From Psychromonas sp. SP041 (GTDB lineage Bacteria; Pseudomonadota; Gammaproteobacteria; Enterobacterales; Psychromonadaceae), in assembly GCF_000470315.2 (NCBI RefSeq), contig NZ_CBRF02000037.1, positions 1 to 49,333 of the forward strand: a stretch of DNA of 49,333 bases. Reading direction: 5' to 3'. Positions within the stretch are counted from its first letter, which is position 1, and every line of letters begins with the position of its first letter. A program made the position numbers and the translations under genes. Of this stretch, positions 32,937 to 44,130 are shown piece by piece. The notes beneath the pieces are model-generated. The model was not told the origin of the DNA and searched no databases. It worked only from the letters and a program-made list of their open reading frames with translations.

Positions 32937-33125
32937 ATGGCATTTCTACAAGAAGAGAATATAAGTTGTCCGTATTGCGGAGAAACAATCACTATATTGC
33001 TTGATCCCTCAGACACTGACCAAGATTATATTGAGGATTGCCAAGTTTGCTGCCAACCCATTAACTTTTCTGTAGTGGCGAATGAACTAGATGAGCTTGA
33101 GGTGATTGTCAGTAGTGATTATTAA
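32937..33125 (+). CDS. CPXCG-motif small cysteine-rich protein
   Basis: 62 aa. A zinc-ribbon-like fold with ISCPYCGETI (C11, C14) and EDCQVCCQPINF (C34, C37, C38), and a very acidic middle and tail. It matches the widespread 'CPXCG motif-containing cysteine-rich protein' family of unknown function by motif and size. GAAAGGA precedes the ATG. The gene end is followed by a duplicated GTGATTATTA and short AGTTAT repeats (about 33114-33166). Confidence 0.85.
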   Translation: MAFLQEENISCPYCGETITILLDPSDTDQDYIEDCQVCCQPINFSVVANELDELEVIVSSDY

Positions 33126-33220
33126 CAGTGGTGATTATTAGCAATAGTTATAGTTATAGTTATAGCCATTAATTTACTTGGAGTGTGAGTGCCTTATATA
33201 ACATTCCAACACATAAAAAA

Positions 33221-33258
33221 GCCACACTGAACAACTCCGTAAAGTTATTCCATGTGGC
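33221..33258 (-). terminator. terminator after the DJ-1/PfpI gene
   Basis: GCCACA (33221-33226) pairs with TGTGGC (33253-33258), with inner pairing AACT/AGTT. On the minus strand a T-run (A-run 33215-33220 on plus) follows. Confidence 0.6.
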
Positions 33259-33328
33259 CTTCAATAAAACGAAGCATTAAACTAAATAAGGTAATGCGAC
33301 GTTAATTTTGCATGAGAAGCATTGAAAA

Positions 33329-34015
33329 TTAAGCGTTTAAATGCGCCACTAATTTTTCAGCCACCAGCTCAGAGCTTGCAGGGTTTTGACCAGAGATGAT
33401 CAAGCCATCTTGTACTGCAAATGCAGCAAAATCATCTACTTTTTGGTAATCTGCACCGCGCTTAATTAACTCGTCTTCTACTAAGAAAGGTACGATATCA
33501 GTTAATTGTACTGCATCTTCTTCACTATTAGTGAAACCAGCAACAGCTTTACCTTTAATAACAAACTCACCGTTAGCATCTTTAATATCTAATAATACTG
33601 CGCTTGCATGACATACTGCGCCAACAGGTTTATTAGCGGCTAGGAAGCTTTCAATCAATTTAATTGAATCGGCGTTATATGCAAGATCCCATAATGGTCC
33701 GTGACCACCAGGATAGAATACCGAATCGTAATCACTTTCATTAACCGATGATAAAACAACTGTATTAGCTAATTCTTCTTTTACAACTTCATCTTGGTCA
33801 TAGCGTTTAGTTGCATCTGTTTCAAAGTCAGACAGTTGACTTGTTGGATCAATCGGTGGTTGACCGCCTAATGGTGATGCTAATGTAATGTCGAAACCAG
33901 CATCCTTAAATACGTAATACGGTGCTGCAAACTCTTCAACCCAAAAACCTGTTTTATGGTCTGTATCGCCTAATTTATCGTGTGATGTTAAAACCATTAA
34001 TATTTTTTTGCTCAT
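33329..34015 (-). CDS. DJ-1/PfpI-family protein (Hsp31-like glyoxalase/chaperone)
   Basis: 228 aa. A class-I amidotransferase-like fold with the nucleophile-elbow cysteine in VGAVCHASAVLL, a Glu in WVEEFAAPYYVF, and YPGGHGPLWDL. This resembles the type-1 glutamine-amidotransferase-domain proteins related to Hsp31/HchA, which handle methylglyoxal or act as chaperones. The open frame runs to 34087, but the ATG at 34015 has AAGGG at good spacing and gives the normal start MSKKILMVLTS. The divergent LysR-type gene probably regulates it. Confidence 0.85.
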   Translation of the reverse strand: MSKKILMVLTSHDKLGDTDHKTGFWVEEFAAPYYVFKDAGFDITLASPLGGQPPIDPTSQLSDFETDATKRYDQDEVVKEELANTVVLSSVNESDYDSVFYPGGHGPLWDLAYNADSIKLIESFLAANKPVGAVCHASAVLLDIKDANGEFVIKGKAVAGFTNSEEDAVQLTDIVPFLVEDELIKRGADYQKVDDFAAFAVQDGLIISGQNPASSELVAEKLVAHLNA

Positions 34016-34247
34016 GATAATGCCCTTAATACTGAGAGTGTTTGATAGCCAACTAACGGCTGATGTAAACAGTATAGGCTTACTCAAGAATTGAACAATG
34101 CATACTTTATGAACTTCATTGTTAGAATTATTGATACAATAACTAATGCAATCACTAATGTAACTGTTAATATCGGCTTATATTAGATAAGTCGTTTGCT
34201 CATAGATTTAAAAGAGATACCGCCAACACAAACTAAAAGAGGCATTA

Positions 34248-35156
34248 ATGGAACTGTCATTTGAACAATTAAAAAGTATGGTAGTCTTTGCACAAGTCAT
34301 TGAACAAGGTAACTTGAGCGCTGCTGCTAAACACGTTGGTTTATCTCGAGCCGTCGTCAGCTATCATATAAAAAAACTTGAAACACAGTTAGGCATTAAA
34401 TTACTTAACCGCTCTACACGTAGCATTGCATTAACTGAAGCAGGCAGCCAATACTACGAACGTTGCAGAGTGATTGTTGAGCAAGCCTTAGCCGCTAATC
34501 AACAAATCGAAAACCTTAAAAATAATCCTACTGGTTTAATTAAAATTGCGTGCCCTGTGAGTGTCGGTTTACATACCATTGTCCCTGCATTAAATTCATT
34601 TCGTCAACTCTATCCAAATATACAGTTAGAAATAAATCTCAGCGATGAAGTAGTGAATATTATTAAAGATGGATTTGATATTGCCATTCGAGGGGCTGCT
34701 TTAGCCGATTCAACCTTACAAGCAACTAAACTATCGACCTTAAGCACTTGTTTGTGTGCCTCTCCTGAATACTTATTAAAATACGGTCGCCCTAATACGC
34801 CCGCACAATTAGCGAGTCATGACTGGGTAGTTTATAAATTAGCTGCTAATGTATTAGAACTTAAAAAAGGTAATCGATCTTATAGTGTTAAATTTAAAGG
34901 TAATATCAGCACCAATAATGCAGCGGCTAGAACGGCTTTTGTTGAGGGAGGTCATGGTTTAGGTCGTATCCCAACCTATGATGCAGCCCCTAAAATCAAG
35001 GCAGGTAGTTTGGTGCAATTGTTGGACGACTATCAATTAAACGACATTGATGTTTATGCGGTATTTCCTCCAGGTGCAGCGGAGTCTAAAAAGTTGCGAT
35101 TATTAATCGATTATCTAAAAGATTACTTTAAAAAAAATAAACTTACATTAAGCTAA
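34248..35156 (+). CDS. LysR-family transcriptional regulator
   Basis: 302 aa. The N-terminal winged helix reads LKSMVVFAQVIEQGNLSAAAKHVGLSRAVVSYHIKKLE (helix-turn-helix about 19-45). The C-terminal co-inducer domain follows, with IKIACPVSVG, SDEVVNIIKDGFDIAIRG and FVEGGHGLGRIPTY. It belongs by eye to the CrgA-like/AaeR-like LysR group that often controls a divergent neighbour. The 230-bp divergent region with the DJ-1 gene has no clear T-n11-A box pinned down here. The inducer is unknown. Confidence 0.9.
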   Translation: MELSFEQLKSMVVFAQVIEQGNLSAAAKHVGLSRAVVSYHIKKLETQLGIKLLNRSTRSIALTEAGSQYYERCRVIVEQALAANQQIENLKNNPTGLIKIACPVSVGLHTIVPALNSFRQLYPNIQLEINLSDEVVNIIKDGFDIAIRGAALADSTLQATKLSTLSTCLCASPEYLLKYGRPNTPAQLASHDWVVYKLAANVLELKKGNRSYSVKFKGNISTNNAAARTAFVEGGHGLGRIPTYDAAPKIKAGSLVQLLDDYQLNDIDVYAVFPPGAAESKKLRLLIDYLKDYFKKNKLTLS

Positions 35157-35364
35157 CAGAAATTGAAAAACTTTAACGTTATTTAATGAATAGGTAACAG
35201 TATTTTTATAAGATAAAACTTAAAATAGAATAACTGTGAGCGATTTATTAGATGCGAACTCTATTTTCAAACAGCTATGCTCAAAAACACGATCAAAAAA
35301 ATGATCAAAAAATTAGTTTTGAACCAACTTATCCGATGCCTTTATTTACTGAGAAGATTTTATT

Positions 35365-37047
35365 ATGCCGAACAAACGTCCTCTATATATTCCCTTTGCT
35401 GGGCCCGCATTATTAGAAGCACCACTATTAAATAAAGGCAGCGCTTTCTCATCTGAAGAACGTGATAATTTTAATTTAACAGGTTTATTGCCTCACAATA
35501 TTGAAACCATTGAAGAGCAGTCACTTCGTGCTTATCAACAATTATCCTCTTTCTCTAGTGACTTAGATAAGCATATCTATTTACGTAATATTCAAGATAC
35601 TAATGAAACATTATTTCATCATTTGATTGAGCAACACATCGAAGAAGTAATGCCATTAATTTATACCCCTACGGTTGGCCAAGCTTGTGAGAAATTCTCT
35701 AAAATATACCGCCGTAAACGTGGTTTGTTTATCTCTTACCCTGAGCGTGACAAAATTGATGACATGTTACAAAATGCCACTAAACAAAATGTAAAAGTTA
35801 TCGTAGTGACCGATGGCGAGCGTATTTTAGGGCTGGGCGACCAAGGTATCGGTGGCATGGGGATCCCGATTGGGAAACTAGCTTTATACACAGCTTGTGG
35901 TGGTATTAGTCCTGCACATTGCCTTCCTATCTTATTAGATGTAGGCACAAACAACAGCCAACTACTGAATGACCCTATGTACATGGGATGGCGCAACCCA
36001 CGTATTACTGGCGAAGAATATAATGAATTTGTCGACTTATTTATTCAAGCGGTTAAACGTCGTTGGCCTGAAGTGTTATTACAATTTGAAGATTTCGCAC
36101 AAACTAATGCAACACCACTATTAAATAAATACCGCGATCAGCTATGTTGTTTTAATGATGACATTCAAGGTACGGCTGCTGTTTCAGTAGGTACGTTAAT
36201 TGCTGCTTGTTTGAATAAAGGGCAAAAACTTAGCCAACAAAATATTGCCTTTTTAGGCGCGGGATCTGCTGGATGTGGTATTGCAGAACATATTATTAGA
36301 CAAATGCAACGCGAAGGTTTAACTGAAGAACAAGCGCGTAAACAAGTATTTATGGTTGACCGTTACGGCTTATTAACAGATAACATGACGGAGCTACAAA
36401 GCTTCCAAGCACCACTTGTTCAAAAAGAAGCTGATATCGCCAGTTGGGATAAGACTCAAAAATTAGGCTTAGAGCAAGTTGCCAAACAAGCTAAAATTAC
36501 CGTGCTATTCGGTGTAAGTGGTCAAAAAGGATTATTCACACAAGGTGTTATTGAAGCGTTATGTGAAAACACTGAAAACCCAATCGTATTACCACTGTCA
36601 AACCCAACATCTCGTGTAGAAGCAACACCACAAGAGATAACAAACTGGAGTAAAGGTAAAGCGATTATTGCAACGGGTAGCCCTTTCCCGAATACTCTTT
36701 ACGAAGGTCAATCTTATGAAATTTCTCAATGTAACAATAGCTACATTTTCCCTGGAATCGGTTTAGGGGTATTAGCGGCACGTGCAACAGGTATCAGCGA
36801 TAATATGTTAATGGTGGCAAGCCAAGCTTTAGCAGATGCATCGATGGAATATGAAAAAGCACCAGGCGCTTTATTACCACCGTTAAAAGTGATTAAACAA
36901 ATCAGCGAAAAGATTGCCTGTGCTGTGGCTCAACAAGCAATTGAAGATAAATTAGCGCTACCGGTTACTGATGAGAACATGCATCGTCGTTTAGAGGCTA
37001 ACTTCTGGTTACCTAAGTACCGTAACTACCGCCGTACTTCTTTCTAA
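35365..37047 (+). CDS. maeA: NAD-dependent malic enzyme
   Basis: 560 aa, cytosolic; oxidative decarboxylation of malate to pyruvate with NAD. Seen: [88 protein letters not shown] (NAD-binding Rossmann), [14 protein letters not shown] and [14 protein letters not shown]. The length fits the long MaeA/SfcA class (about 565 aa) rather than the MaeB fusion. Single gene with a very strong bidirectional terminator. Confidence 0.95.
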   Translation: MPNKRPLYIPFAGPALLEAPLLNKGSAFSSEERDNFNLTGLLPHNIETIEEQSLRAYQQLSSFSSDLDKHIYLRNIQDTNETLFHHLIEQHIEEVMPLIYTPTVGQACEKFSKIYRRKRGLFISYPERDKIDDMLQNATKQNVKVIVVTDGERILGLGDQGIGGMGIPIGKLALYTACGGISPAHCLPILLDVGTNNSQLLNDPMYMGWRNPRITGEEYNEFVDLFIQAVKRRWPEVLLQFEDFAQTNATPLLNKYRDQLCCFNDDIQGTAAVSVGTLIAACLNKGQKLSQQNIAFLGAGSAGCGIAEHIIRQMQREGLTEEQARKQVFMVDRYGLLTDNMTELQSFQAPLVQKEADIASWDKTQKLGLEQVAKQAKITVLFGVSGQKGLFTQGVIEALCENTENPIVLPLSNPTSRVEATPQEITNWSKGKAIIATGSPFPNTLYEGQSYEISQCNNSYIFPGIGLGVLAARATGISDNMLMVASQALADASMEYEKAPGALLPPLKVIKQISEKIACAVAQQAIEDKLALPVTDENMHRRLEANFWLPKYRNYRRTSF

Positions 37048-37103
37048 ATTAGGCTGTAAACAGTTTAAAACAGACACTTAAAATGACTGTTTTAAAGCAC
37101 AAT

Positions 37104-37157
37104 AAAAAGCCGGGTAGTAACTTAACGAGATAAATTTAAGTTACTACCCGGCTTTTT
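37104..37157. terminator. strong bidirectional terminator (maeA / ubiF)
   Basis: AAAAAGCCGGGTAGTAACTTAA without any mismatch pairs with its complement at 37136-37157; the 22-bp stem has a 10-nt loop and A/T-runs on both sides. Confidence 0.92.
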
Positions 37158-37217
37158 TAATGCGTGACAATTATATGTCTATGGCAGATATTCTATGACC
37201 ATACACTTTGTCACTCG

Positions 37218-38378
37218 TTAATTAATGCCCATCGCATAACGCATCACACGATTTTTAACTTGCCCTGATTGTTGTGCAAGCCCCAAGAAACCTTTACGTA
37301 ATACGCGTATTAAATCAGAATCTGATTTACTGACTTTATAAAATACATCCATACCCGTTTGCATTAACAAGTTGGCAGGTCGCCTCTGGCATTGATAACG
37401 TTTTAGCATTTCAGGTATTGGTAAATCACTGCATTGCGTTAGCAACTCAACAAGACATTGAACATCTTTAAAACCTAAATTAACGCCCTGTCCAGCTAAC
37501 GGATTAATAGTGTGTGCCGCATCGCCCAACAGCACCGCACGGCCTTGATAATAATATTTTGCATGACGACGAGTTAATGGAAAACCACCTTTAGCGTCGA
37601 CTTTAAAATCAAAATCTAATTTAGGAAATTCAGCTAATATAGTGTCTTTGAGCTGTTGATTGGTTAAGCTTTGTAAATGCTTTATTTTTTGTGGGCTGTG
37701 ATACCACACTAAACTGGCATTATTACTAGCCAGTGGTAAAAAGGCACAAGGCCCTGTTTCTCTAAACTCTTGCCAAGTAACGGCTTGCTGTGCGCAATCA
37801 GTAGTAATATTAATGAGCAAACAATGTTGGCGATAATCCCAGCTTGTCACTGGCAGTTGTAAATGATTACGTACCCCTGAATTTGCACCATCACAGGCAA
37901 GCAGTAATTCAGCCGTAATCACTTGTTGGTCTGATAGAGTCACTGTTACTTGTTGTTCATTTTGATCAATATCAGTGACTTCACAACATTCATAAAAATG
38001 AACATTATTTAATTGTTTTAAACGTTGCCACAATACCGCTTGGATCCAACGATTTTCAGCAATATAACCTAATTGCTCAGCACCAATATCATCACTTGAA
38101 AACATGAGCTTCTGGCTACCTTGCTCCCAAGTATGTAATTCTTGATAGGCACAAAGTCTGTCTAACGGAATATCTTCCCATACACCGGCTTGCTCAAGTA
38201 AGTGTTTACTTTGCGCACTGAATGCAGAAACACGAAGGTCAAAGGCATCTTCATTTTTCGGTATAGTAAAAGAGGACTTTTCAACTAGGTGTAATGTATC
38301 ACCTTGTTTAGCAAGTAATAACGCCGACAATGCGCCAACCATGCCCCCACCAACAACGATAATTTCTCTGTTTGCCAT
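37218..38378 (-). CDS. ubiF: ubiquinone-biosynthesis FAD monooxygenase UbiF
   Basis: 386 aa. FAD-dependent hydroxylation of the ubiquinone ring (last ring hydroxylation, before UbiG). FAD-binding IIVVGGGMVGALSALLLA at the N-terminus, the UbiH/COQ6-family DG motif LLACDGANSGVRN, and GRAVLLGDAAHTINPLAGQGVNLGFKD with the GD and PLAGQG segment. UbiF, UbiH and UbiI/VisC are hard to separate by eye; the position next to miaB, as in E. coli, decides for UbiF. Confidence 0.88.
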   Translation of the reverse strand: MANREIIVVGGGMVGALSALLLAKQGDTLHLVEKSSFTIPKNEDAFDLRVSAFSAQSKHLLEQAGVWEDIPLDRLCAYQELHTWEQGSQKLMFSSDDIGAEQLGYIAENRWIQAVLWQRLKQLNNVHFYECCEVTDIDQNEQQVTVTLSDQQVITAELLLACDGANSGVRNHLQLPVTSWDYRQHCLLINITTDCAQQAVTWQEFRETGPCAFLPLASNNASLVWYHSPQKIKHLQSLTNQQLKDTILAEFPKLDFDFKVDAKGGFPLTRRHAKYYYQGRAVLLGDAAHTINPLAGQGVNLGFKDVQCLVELLTQCSDLPIPEMLKRYQCQRRPANLLMQTGMDVFYKVSKSDSDLIRVLRKGFLGLAQQSGQVKNRVMRYAMGIN

Positions 38379-38603
38379 TACACCCTCAATTGTTTGTCTT
38401 ACACCGATTTAATGATTGTACGTAAAAGATGCCTTGTTGGGAAAATTAACCTAATATTTTAGTGTTATAAAACCAAGATATTTGGATCATCATCAATAAT
38501 AGTGAAGCGAGCAAACAAAAAGTAGCATGATTGCTTTGATGTGCGTAAAATGCGACCTCGTTTTAAGAAACACACTAATTAGTCAGCATAGTAGGCAGTG
38601 AAT

Positions 38604-40025
38604 ATGAGCATGAAATTACACGTTAAAACATGGGGTTGTCAGATGAATGAGTATGACTCATCAAAAATGGCAGACCTTTTAAGTGCAAGTAACGGTTATG
38701 TTTCCGTTGATGAAGCTGAAAATGCTGACGTGATTTTATTAAATACTTGTTCTATTCGAGAGAAAGCACAGGAAAAAGTATTCCACCAACTAGGTCGTTG
38801 GAGAAAACTAAAAGAAAAAAATCCTAATATTATTATTGGTGTTGGGGGTTGTGTTGCTTCGCAAGAAGGTAAAGCAATACGTCGTCGCGCACCTTATGTA
38901 GATATTGTTTTTGGACCGCAAACGTTACACCGTTTACCAAAAATGATTCAAGACGTGAAAGACAATAAAGGTAATGTAGTCGATGTCAGTTTCCCTGAAA
39001 TTGAAAAATTTGACTCTATGCCAGAGCCTAGAGCAGAAGGCGCAACGGCTTTTGTCTCTATTATGGAAGGTTGTTCAAAATACTGTACTTTCTGTGTTGT
39101 ACCTTACACGCGTGGCGAAGAAGTGAGTCGTCCATTAGACGATATTCTATTAGAAGTTGCACAACTTGCAGAGCAAGGTGTTCGTGAAATCAATCTATTA
39201 GGTCAAAATGTAAACTCTTACATTGGTGATATGCACGATGGTGAAGAATGTAGTTTCTCTGAATTACTACGTTACGTTGCTTCTATCGATGGTATTGACC
39301 GCTTACGTTACACAACCAGTAATCCAATTGATTTCACTGATGAAATCATTGATGTTTATCGCGACACACCAGAATTAGTAGATTTCTTACACCTCCCAGT
39401 ACAAGCAGGCGCAGATCGCATTTTAACCATGATGAAACGTGGCCATAATGTAGCGCAATACAAAGAAAAAATTGCAGCATTAAAATTGGTTCGCCCTAAT
39501 TTAACAATCAGTTCTGACTTCATTGTTGGCTTTCCAAATGAAACCGATGAAGATTTCCAACAAACAATGGATCTGATTAACTATATTGGTTTTGATACCA
39601 GTTATAGCTTCATTTATAGCCAACGTCCTGGTACGCCGGCAGCAGATATGCCAGATGATGTAACACTAGAGACTAAGAAAAAACGCTTAGCAATATTACA
39701 AGATAGAATACATCAGCATTCTCAATTAATTGGTCGCCGTATGGTCGGTTCTGTACAACGTATTTTAGTTGAAGGCCCTTCTCGTAAAAACATCATGGAA
39801 TTATGTGGTCGTACTGAGAATAACCGAATTGTAAACTTTGAAGGAGACCATCGTTCGATTGGTGGTTTTGTTGATGTTGAAATTACAGAAGTACATACCA
39901 ACTCAATTCGTGGTAAGTTTATCCGTGGTGAATCAGAAATGAATCTACGTGAATCAATTCGCCCAAGTGATATTGTGAAAAGCAAAGCAAAAAAATTAGG
40001 TGTTGAAACGTTTATTCCAGCATAG
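38604..40025 (+). CDS. miaB: tRNA-2-methylthio-N6-dimethylallyladenosine synthase
   Basis: 473 aa. A radical-SAM methylthiotransferase modifying A37 of tRNAs. The N-terminal MTTase domain has the three cluster cysteines ([32 protein letters not shown]); the radical-SAM triad is [15 protein letters not shown], and a C-terminal TRAM domain follows. Near-identical blocks to E. coli MiaB throughout. The open frame begins with GTG at 38598; the ATG at 38604 has TAGG eight bases upstream and is used. First of miaB-ybeZ-ybeY-corC-lnt. Confidence 0.97.
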   Translation: MSMKLHVKTWGCQMNEYDSSKMADLLSASNGYVSVDEAENADVILLNTCSIREKAQEKVFHQLGRWRKLKEKNPNIIIGVGGCVASQEGKAIRRRAPYVDIVFGPQTLHRLPKMIQDVKDNKGNVVDVSFPEIEKFDSMPEPRAEGATAFVSIMEGCSKYCTFCVVPYTRGEEVSRPLDDILLEVAQLAEQGVREINLLGQNVNSYIGDMHDGEECSFSELLRYVASIDGIDRLRYTTSNPIDFTDEIIDVYRDTPELVDFLHLPVQAGADRILTMMKRGHNVAQYKEKIAALKLVRPNLTISSDFIVGFPNETDEDFQQTMDLINYIGFDTSYSFIYSQRPGTPAADMPDDVTLETKKKRLAILQDRIHQHSQLIGRRMVGSVQRILVEGPSRKNIMELCGRTENNRIVNFEGDHRSIGGFVDVEITEVHTNSIRGKFIRGESEMNLRESIRPSDIVKSKAKKLGVETFIPA

Positions 40026-40073
40026 TTTTTGCTTAGAATAACTTTTTATCCAAAATAAATAAGGCGTTAAAAT

Positions 40074-41108
40074 TTGACCACAAAATTAACTACATTACAC
40101 CTTGATTTAGAACCTGCAGATAAAGATCGCCTAGCGGTTTTATGTGGCTCTTTTGACGACAACATCAAACAAATAGAACGTCGTTTAGGTGTTGAAGTGA
40201 TTTATAAAGATGCACACTTTCAAATAGTGGGTGAAGAACGTTACGCTCAAGCAGGTAGCGAGTTAATCAATGATTTATACATTGAAACTCAGTCTATAAA
40301 AGGCAAAGCAGCACGTTTATCTGATGAAGATGTACATTTAGCGTTGCAGAACGTAATCAATGAACATCGTTTATTGGAAGTGAGTGTAGCGTCTGAAGAA
40401 GTTGGTTTTAAAAGTCTAACCATTAAAACTAAACGTGGTGTTATCAAACCACGTGGTGAAAACCAAACAAAATACGTGAGTAACATTTTGCGTAATGATA
40501 TTAGCTTTGGTGTTGGCCCTGCTGGCACAGGTAAAACTTACTTAGCCGTTGCTTGTGCTGTAGAAGCATTAGAACGTCAAGAAGTACGTCGTATTCTATT
40601 AACGCGCCCTGCTGTTGAAGCAGGTGAAAAACTAGGTTTCTTACCGGGTGATCTATCACAAAAAGTAGATCCGTACTTACGCCCATTATATGACGCTTTA
40701 TTTGAAATGTTAGGTTTCGAGAAAGTTGAAAAGTTAATAGAGAAAAATATTATTGAAATTGCACCACTTGCTTATATGCGTGGACGTACTTTAAATGATG
40801 CATTTATTATTTTAGATGAAAGCCAAAATACGACGACAGAACAAATGAAAATGTTCTTAACGCGTATTGGTTTTAACTCTACAGCGGTAATTACCGGTGA
40901 TATTACGCAAATTGATTTACCTCGCCATCAAAAGTCTGGCTTACGCCATGCAATTGAAGTATTGGGTGAAGTCGATGACGGTATCAGCTTTAACTTTTTC
41001 TTAGCAGACGACGTAGTACGCCATCCAGTAGTCGCTCGTATTGTTAAAGCTTATGACGCTTTTGATAGAAAAGCTGAAATAGCAGAAAGCGAAGCGAGAA
41101 ACGCTTAA
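40074..41108 (+). CDS. ybeZ: PhoH-like ATPase YbeZ
   Basis: 344 aa. A PhoH-family P-loop protein that works with the endoribonuclease YbeY in rRNA processing. Walker [31 protein letters not shown], Walker [13 protein letters not shown], then [10 protein letters not shown] and [11 protein letters not shown]. The N-terminus begins at TTG (40074) with AAGG nine bases upstream; no ATG fits the conserved [13 protein letters not shown] start. Its last codon overlaps the ybeY start (TAATG). Confidence 0.95.
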   Translation: MTTKLTTLHLDLEPADKDRLAVLCGSFDDNIKQIERRLGVEVIYKDAHFQIVGEERYAQAGSELINDLYIETQSIKGKAARLSDEDVHLALQNVINEHRLLEVSVASEEVGFKSLTIKTKRGVIKPRGENQTKYVSNILRNDISFGVGPAGTGKTYLAVACAVEALERQEVRRILLTRPAVEAGEKLGFLPGDLSQKVDPYLRPLYDALFEMLGFEKVEKLIEKNIIEIAPLAYMRGRTLNDAFIILDESQNTTTEQMKMFLTRIGFNSTAVITGDITQIDLPRHQKSGLRHAIEVLGEVDDGISFNFFLADDVVRHPVVARIVKAYDAFDRKAEIAESEARNA

Positions 41109-41584
41109 TGGAATTGTACGTTGATTTACAGCTTGCTAGTGAGAACCAGCAAGCGTTACCTGAACTCGCACAATTTGAAGCTTGGGTTAGCGCAACTATA
41201 ATCGCAGCTAGCGAGCAACTACGAGATGAAGCTGAACTAACAATCCGTATTGTAGACAGTGAAGAAAGTCAGCAGTTAAACCACCAATACAGAGAAAAAG
41301 ATAAATCAACTAATGTGTTATCTTTTCCTTTTCAGAATCCTCCGGGGATCACATTGCCTTTGTTAGGAGATCTGGTAGTCTGTAAAGAAGTGGTTGAAAA
41401 TGAAGCAACGGAACAACAAAAACCGTTAATTTCACATTGGGCACATATGACAATCCACGGTACACTCCATCTTCTAGGTTTCGACCATATTGAAGAAGAT
41501 GAAGCAGAAGCGATGGAAAGTATTGAAACCAAGCTCATGATTGAGTTAGGTTATAGTGACCCTTATTTAAGCGAAAAAGAGTAA
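41108..41584 (+). CDS. ybeY: rRNA maturation endoribonuclease YbeY
   Basis: 158 aa. A single-strand endoribonuclease in 16S rRNA 3' maturation and ribosome quality control. The metal site is [19 protein letters not shown] (H-x3-H-x5-H). Upstream, [12 protein letters not shown] and [12 protein letters not shown] are family blocks. The start overlaps the ybeZ stop by one base, so translation is coupled. Confidence 0.96.
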   Translation: MELYVDLQLASENQQALPELAQFEAWVSATIIAASEQLRDEAELTIRIVDSEESQQLNHQYREKDKSTNVLSFPFQNPPGITLPLLGDLVVCKEVVENEATEQQKPLISHWAHMTIHGTLHLLGFDHIEEDEAEAMESIETKLMIELGYSDPYLSEKE

Positions 41585-41593
41585 ATAAAATTA

Positions 41594-42466
41594 ATGTCGG
41601 AAGATTCTCATTCTAGTAACGAACAGCCTAAAGAAGGTCTGTTCGATAAAATCGGTAACCTATTTCAAGGTGAGCCTAAAAGCCAAGATGAATTATTAGA
41701 TGTGATTGATAGCGCTAAACAGCGTCAAGTTATCGATCAAAAAACCAAAGAAATGATAAAAGGTGTTATCGACGTTTCTAAAATGCGCGTTCGAGACATT
41801 ATGATCCCGCGTTCACAAATGGTGACATTGGGACTACACCAGCCTGTTGAAGAATTATTGCCTGAGATTATTAACTCAGCTCACTCTCGTTTCCCTGTTA
41901 TTACTGAAGATAAAGACCACGTTGTTGGTTTATTATTAGCAAAAGATCTCATTCAATATGGTTTTAGCTCAGATCCTGATGATTTTAAAATCGAAGATAT
42001 TCTGCGTGAAGCGGTTGTTGTGCCTGAAAGTAAGCGACTAGATACTTTATTAAAAGAATTTCGTAGTCAACGTTACCATATGGCGATTGTTGTTGATGAA
42101 TATGGTGGTGTATCAGGTTTAGTCACTATCGAAGATATTTTAGAAGTGATCGTTGGTGAGATTGAAGATGAATTTGATTACGAAGAAGAAGATGAAATTC
42201 GTAAAATAGGTAAACGTACTTACACTGTGAGTGCATTAACCACATTAGCTGATTTTAATGAGTTCTTCGAAACTGATTACAACATTGATATTCAAGATAC
42301 GATTGGTGGTTTAATTTTGCATGAACTAGGGCATTTACCTAGCCGTGGCGAAAAGATAACGATTAATGAACATAAGTTTAAAGTCACTAATGCCGATAAC
42401 CGTCGCTTAGTACAGCTGCAAGTTCGTGTTCCAAAAGAATTGAAAAAAGAGCTTAAAAAAGATTGA
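41594..42466 (+). CDS. corC: CorC/YbeX transporter-associated CBS-domain protein
   Basis: 290 aa. A CBS-pair protein: first CBS around [15 protein letters not shown]...[22 protein letters not shown], second in [21 protein letters not shown]...[22 protein letters not shown]. Then the CorC_HlyC domain ([14 protein letters not shown]...[15 protein letters not shown]). Linked in E. coli to cobalt/magnesium efflux and to ribosome function through its neighbours. It starts 9 bp after ybeY and its stop overlaps the lnt start (TTGA). Confidence 0.94.
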   Translation: MSEDSHSSNEQPKEGLFDKIGNLFQGEPKSQDELLDVIDSAKQRQVIDQKTKEMIKGVIDVSKMRVRDIMIPRSQMVTLGLHQPVEELLPEIINSAHSRFPVITEDKDHVVGLLLAKDLIQYGFSSDPDDFKIEDILREAVVVPESKRLDTLLKEFRSQRYHMAIVVDEYGGVSGLVTIEDILEVIVGEIEDEFDYEEEDEIRKIGKRTYTVSALTTLADFNEFFETDYNIDIQDTIGGLILHELGHLPSRGEKITINEHKFKVTNADNRRLVQLQVRVPKELKKELKKD

Positions 42467-44064
42467 AAAAATACCTGAGCAAACTGCTAAATAAAGCAAC
42501 GTCTTCTTTATCAGCGCAATTATTAACGGCTGCCTTTTTAGGGGCGATACAAGTATTTGCTTTTGCTCCTTTTCAACAATGGTGGGTTTTATATCCATCA
42601 TTTGTTGGCATTTTTCTACTCCTCAAAAAAGTCCAACAGCAGCATAAAAAGCTATTTCTAGTCAGTTTCATTTTTAACTTATCGATGTTTGTTGCAACCT
42701 TACATTGGATCTATGTCAGCATGGATCTCTTTGGTGGTATGCCACTGATTATCAGCGCGTTATTAATCGTCTTACTGTGTGCTTATTTAGCCCTATTTCC
42801 ATCTCTTGCATTATGGCTTACTTATAAAATACCGACCAAATCATCAGTTATTCGATTACTACTTATTATGCCTAGTTTATGGCTAATAACTGACTGGCTA
42901 AGAGGCTGGGTACTAACTGGTTTCCCTTGGGCTTATTTAGGCTATAGCCACGCAGATACGGTATTAGTTGGTTTCGCCCCTATTCTCGGCGTACAAGGTA
43001 TCACCCTAGCGATATTGCTTATTTGTGCTTGCCTTACTCTACTCACTATTAAAAAATCACAAAAGCTTGCATCATTATTAATACTGACTGTTGTAATGAG
43101 CGGTTATAGCTTAAAACAACTTACTTTTACTGAATTACAACCGGCAATTAAAGTGGCTTTGGTACAGGGCAATATAGATCAGAACAAAAAATGGGAACCA
43201 AACGAGCTTTACCCTTCTATATTAAAATATTTAGAATTATCAGGGATTAAAAACAGTAAAGATAACAGCGGAAATGACCTTATCACCGCTAAAAAGCCGG
43301 CAGAAACTGAACTTGTTATTTGGCCTGAATCAGCCATTGCAGGCCTTGAAGTTGATATGCAACGTTTCTTACAATCTTTGTCTTTAAAGTTTGCACAAGA
43401 AAATAAAGCATTATTAACAGGTATTATTAATTACGACGTTAATAACAAAGACTATTACAATAGCATCATCATGTTAGGGAAATTACCTCCAGGTCAAGGT
43501 TACTCGCAAACTAGCCCGAATCGCTACGCTAAACATCAATTATTACCGATTGGTGAATTTGTTCCCTTTGAAGATATTTTACGTCCTTTAGCACCGTATT
43601 TTAATTTGCCAATGTCGAGTTTTCAACGTGGTGGCGAAATACAAGAAAACTTAAAATTTTCAAACAGTACACTTGCACCAGCGTTATGTTACGAAATTGC
43701 TTTTCCTGAATTATTGCGTGAAAACGTTCATGAAAAAACAGGATTAATCATCACCCTCAGTAATGATGCTTGGTTTGGCGATTCCATCGGCCCAGCTCAG
43801 CATTTGGAAATAGCAAGAATGCGTGCCATTGAACTTGGCCGTCCACTACTACGCAGTACTAACAATGGTATTACCGCCATTTATGATAGCCTTGGCAATG
43901 AACTTGGTCGCTTACCATCTAATACCGATGCGGTATTACGACGCGCAGTTCAACCCGCTTATGGTCAAACACCTTATCAACAAGTAGGTCAAACTCCCTT
44001 ATTTATTTTCTGCCTATTAGCATTAATATCAGCATTTGTTTTAATTAAAAGAAAAGCTGCTTAA
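42463..44064 (+). CDS. lnt: apolipoprotein N-acyltransferase
   Basis: 533 aa, inner membrane; adds the third acyl chain to lipoproteins. Six to seven N-terminal helices (about 15-210) are followed by the carbon-nitrogen-hydrolase domain with the catalytic Glu in LVIWPESAIAG, Lys in RYAKHQLLPIGEFVPFE and Cys in ALCYEIAFPELL, then a C-terminal helix. TTG start at 42463 overlaps the corC stop (TTGA), so it is translationally coupled; the basic [11 protein letters not shown] start is normal for the family. Confidence 0.95.
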   Translation: MKKYLSKLLNKATSSLSAQLLTAAFLGAIQVFAFAPFQQWWVLYPSFVGIFLLLKKVQQQHKKLFLVSFIFNLSMFVATLHWIYVSMDLFGGMPLIISALLIVLLCAYLALFPSLALWLTYKIPTKSSVIRLLLIMPSLWLITDWLRGWVLTGFPWAYLGYSHADTVLVGFAPILGVQGITLAILLICACLTLLTIKKSQKLASLLILTVVMSGYSLKQLTFTELQPAIKVALVQGNIDQNKKWEPNELYPSILKYLELSGIKNSKDNSGNDLITAKKPAETELVIWPESAIAGLEVDMQRFLQSLSLKFAQENKALLTGIINYDVNNKDYYNSIIMLGKLPPGQGYSQTSPNRYAKHQLLPIGEFVPFEDILRPLAPYFNLPMSSFQRGGEIQENLKFSNSTLAPALCYEIAFPELLRENVHEKTGLIITLSNDAWFGDSIGPAQHLEIARMRAIELGRPLLRSTNNGITAIYDSLGNELGRLPSNTDAVLRRAVQPAYGQTPYQQVGQTPLFIFCLLALISAFVLIKRKAA

Positions 44065-44130
44065 TCGTAACGCCTTAGTGAACCATTACTTTCATAACTA
44101 TTGATACAAATAAGTTTATTAAGGCGTTTT

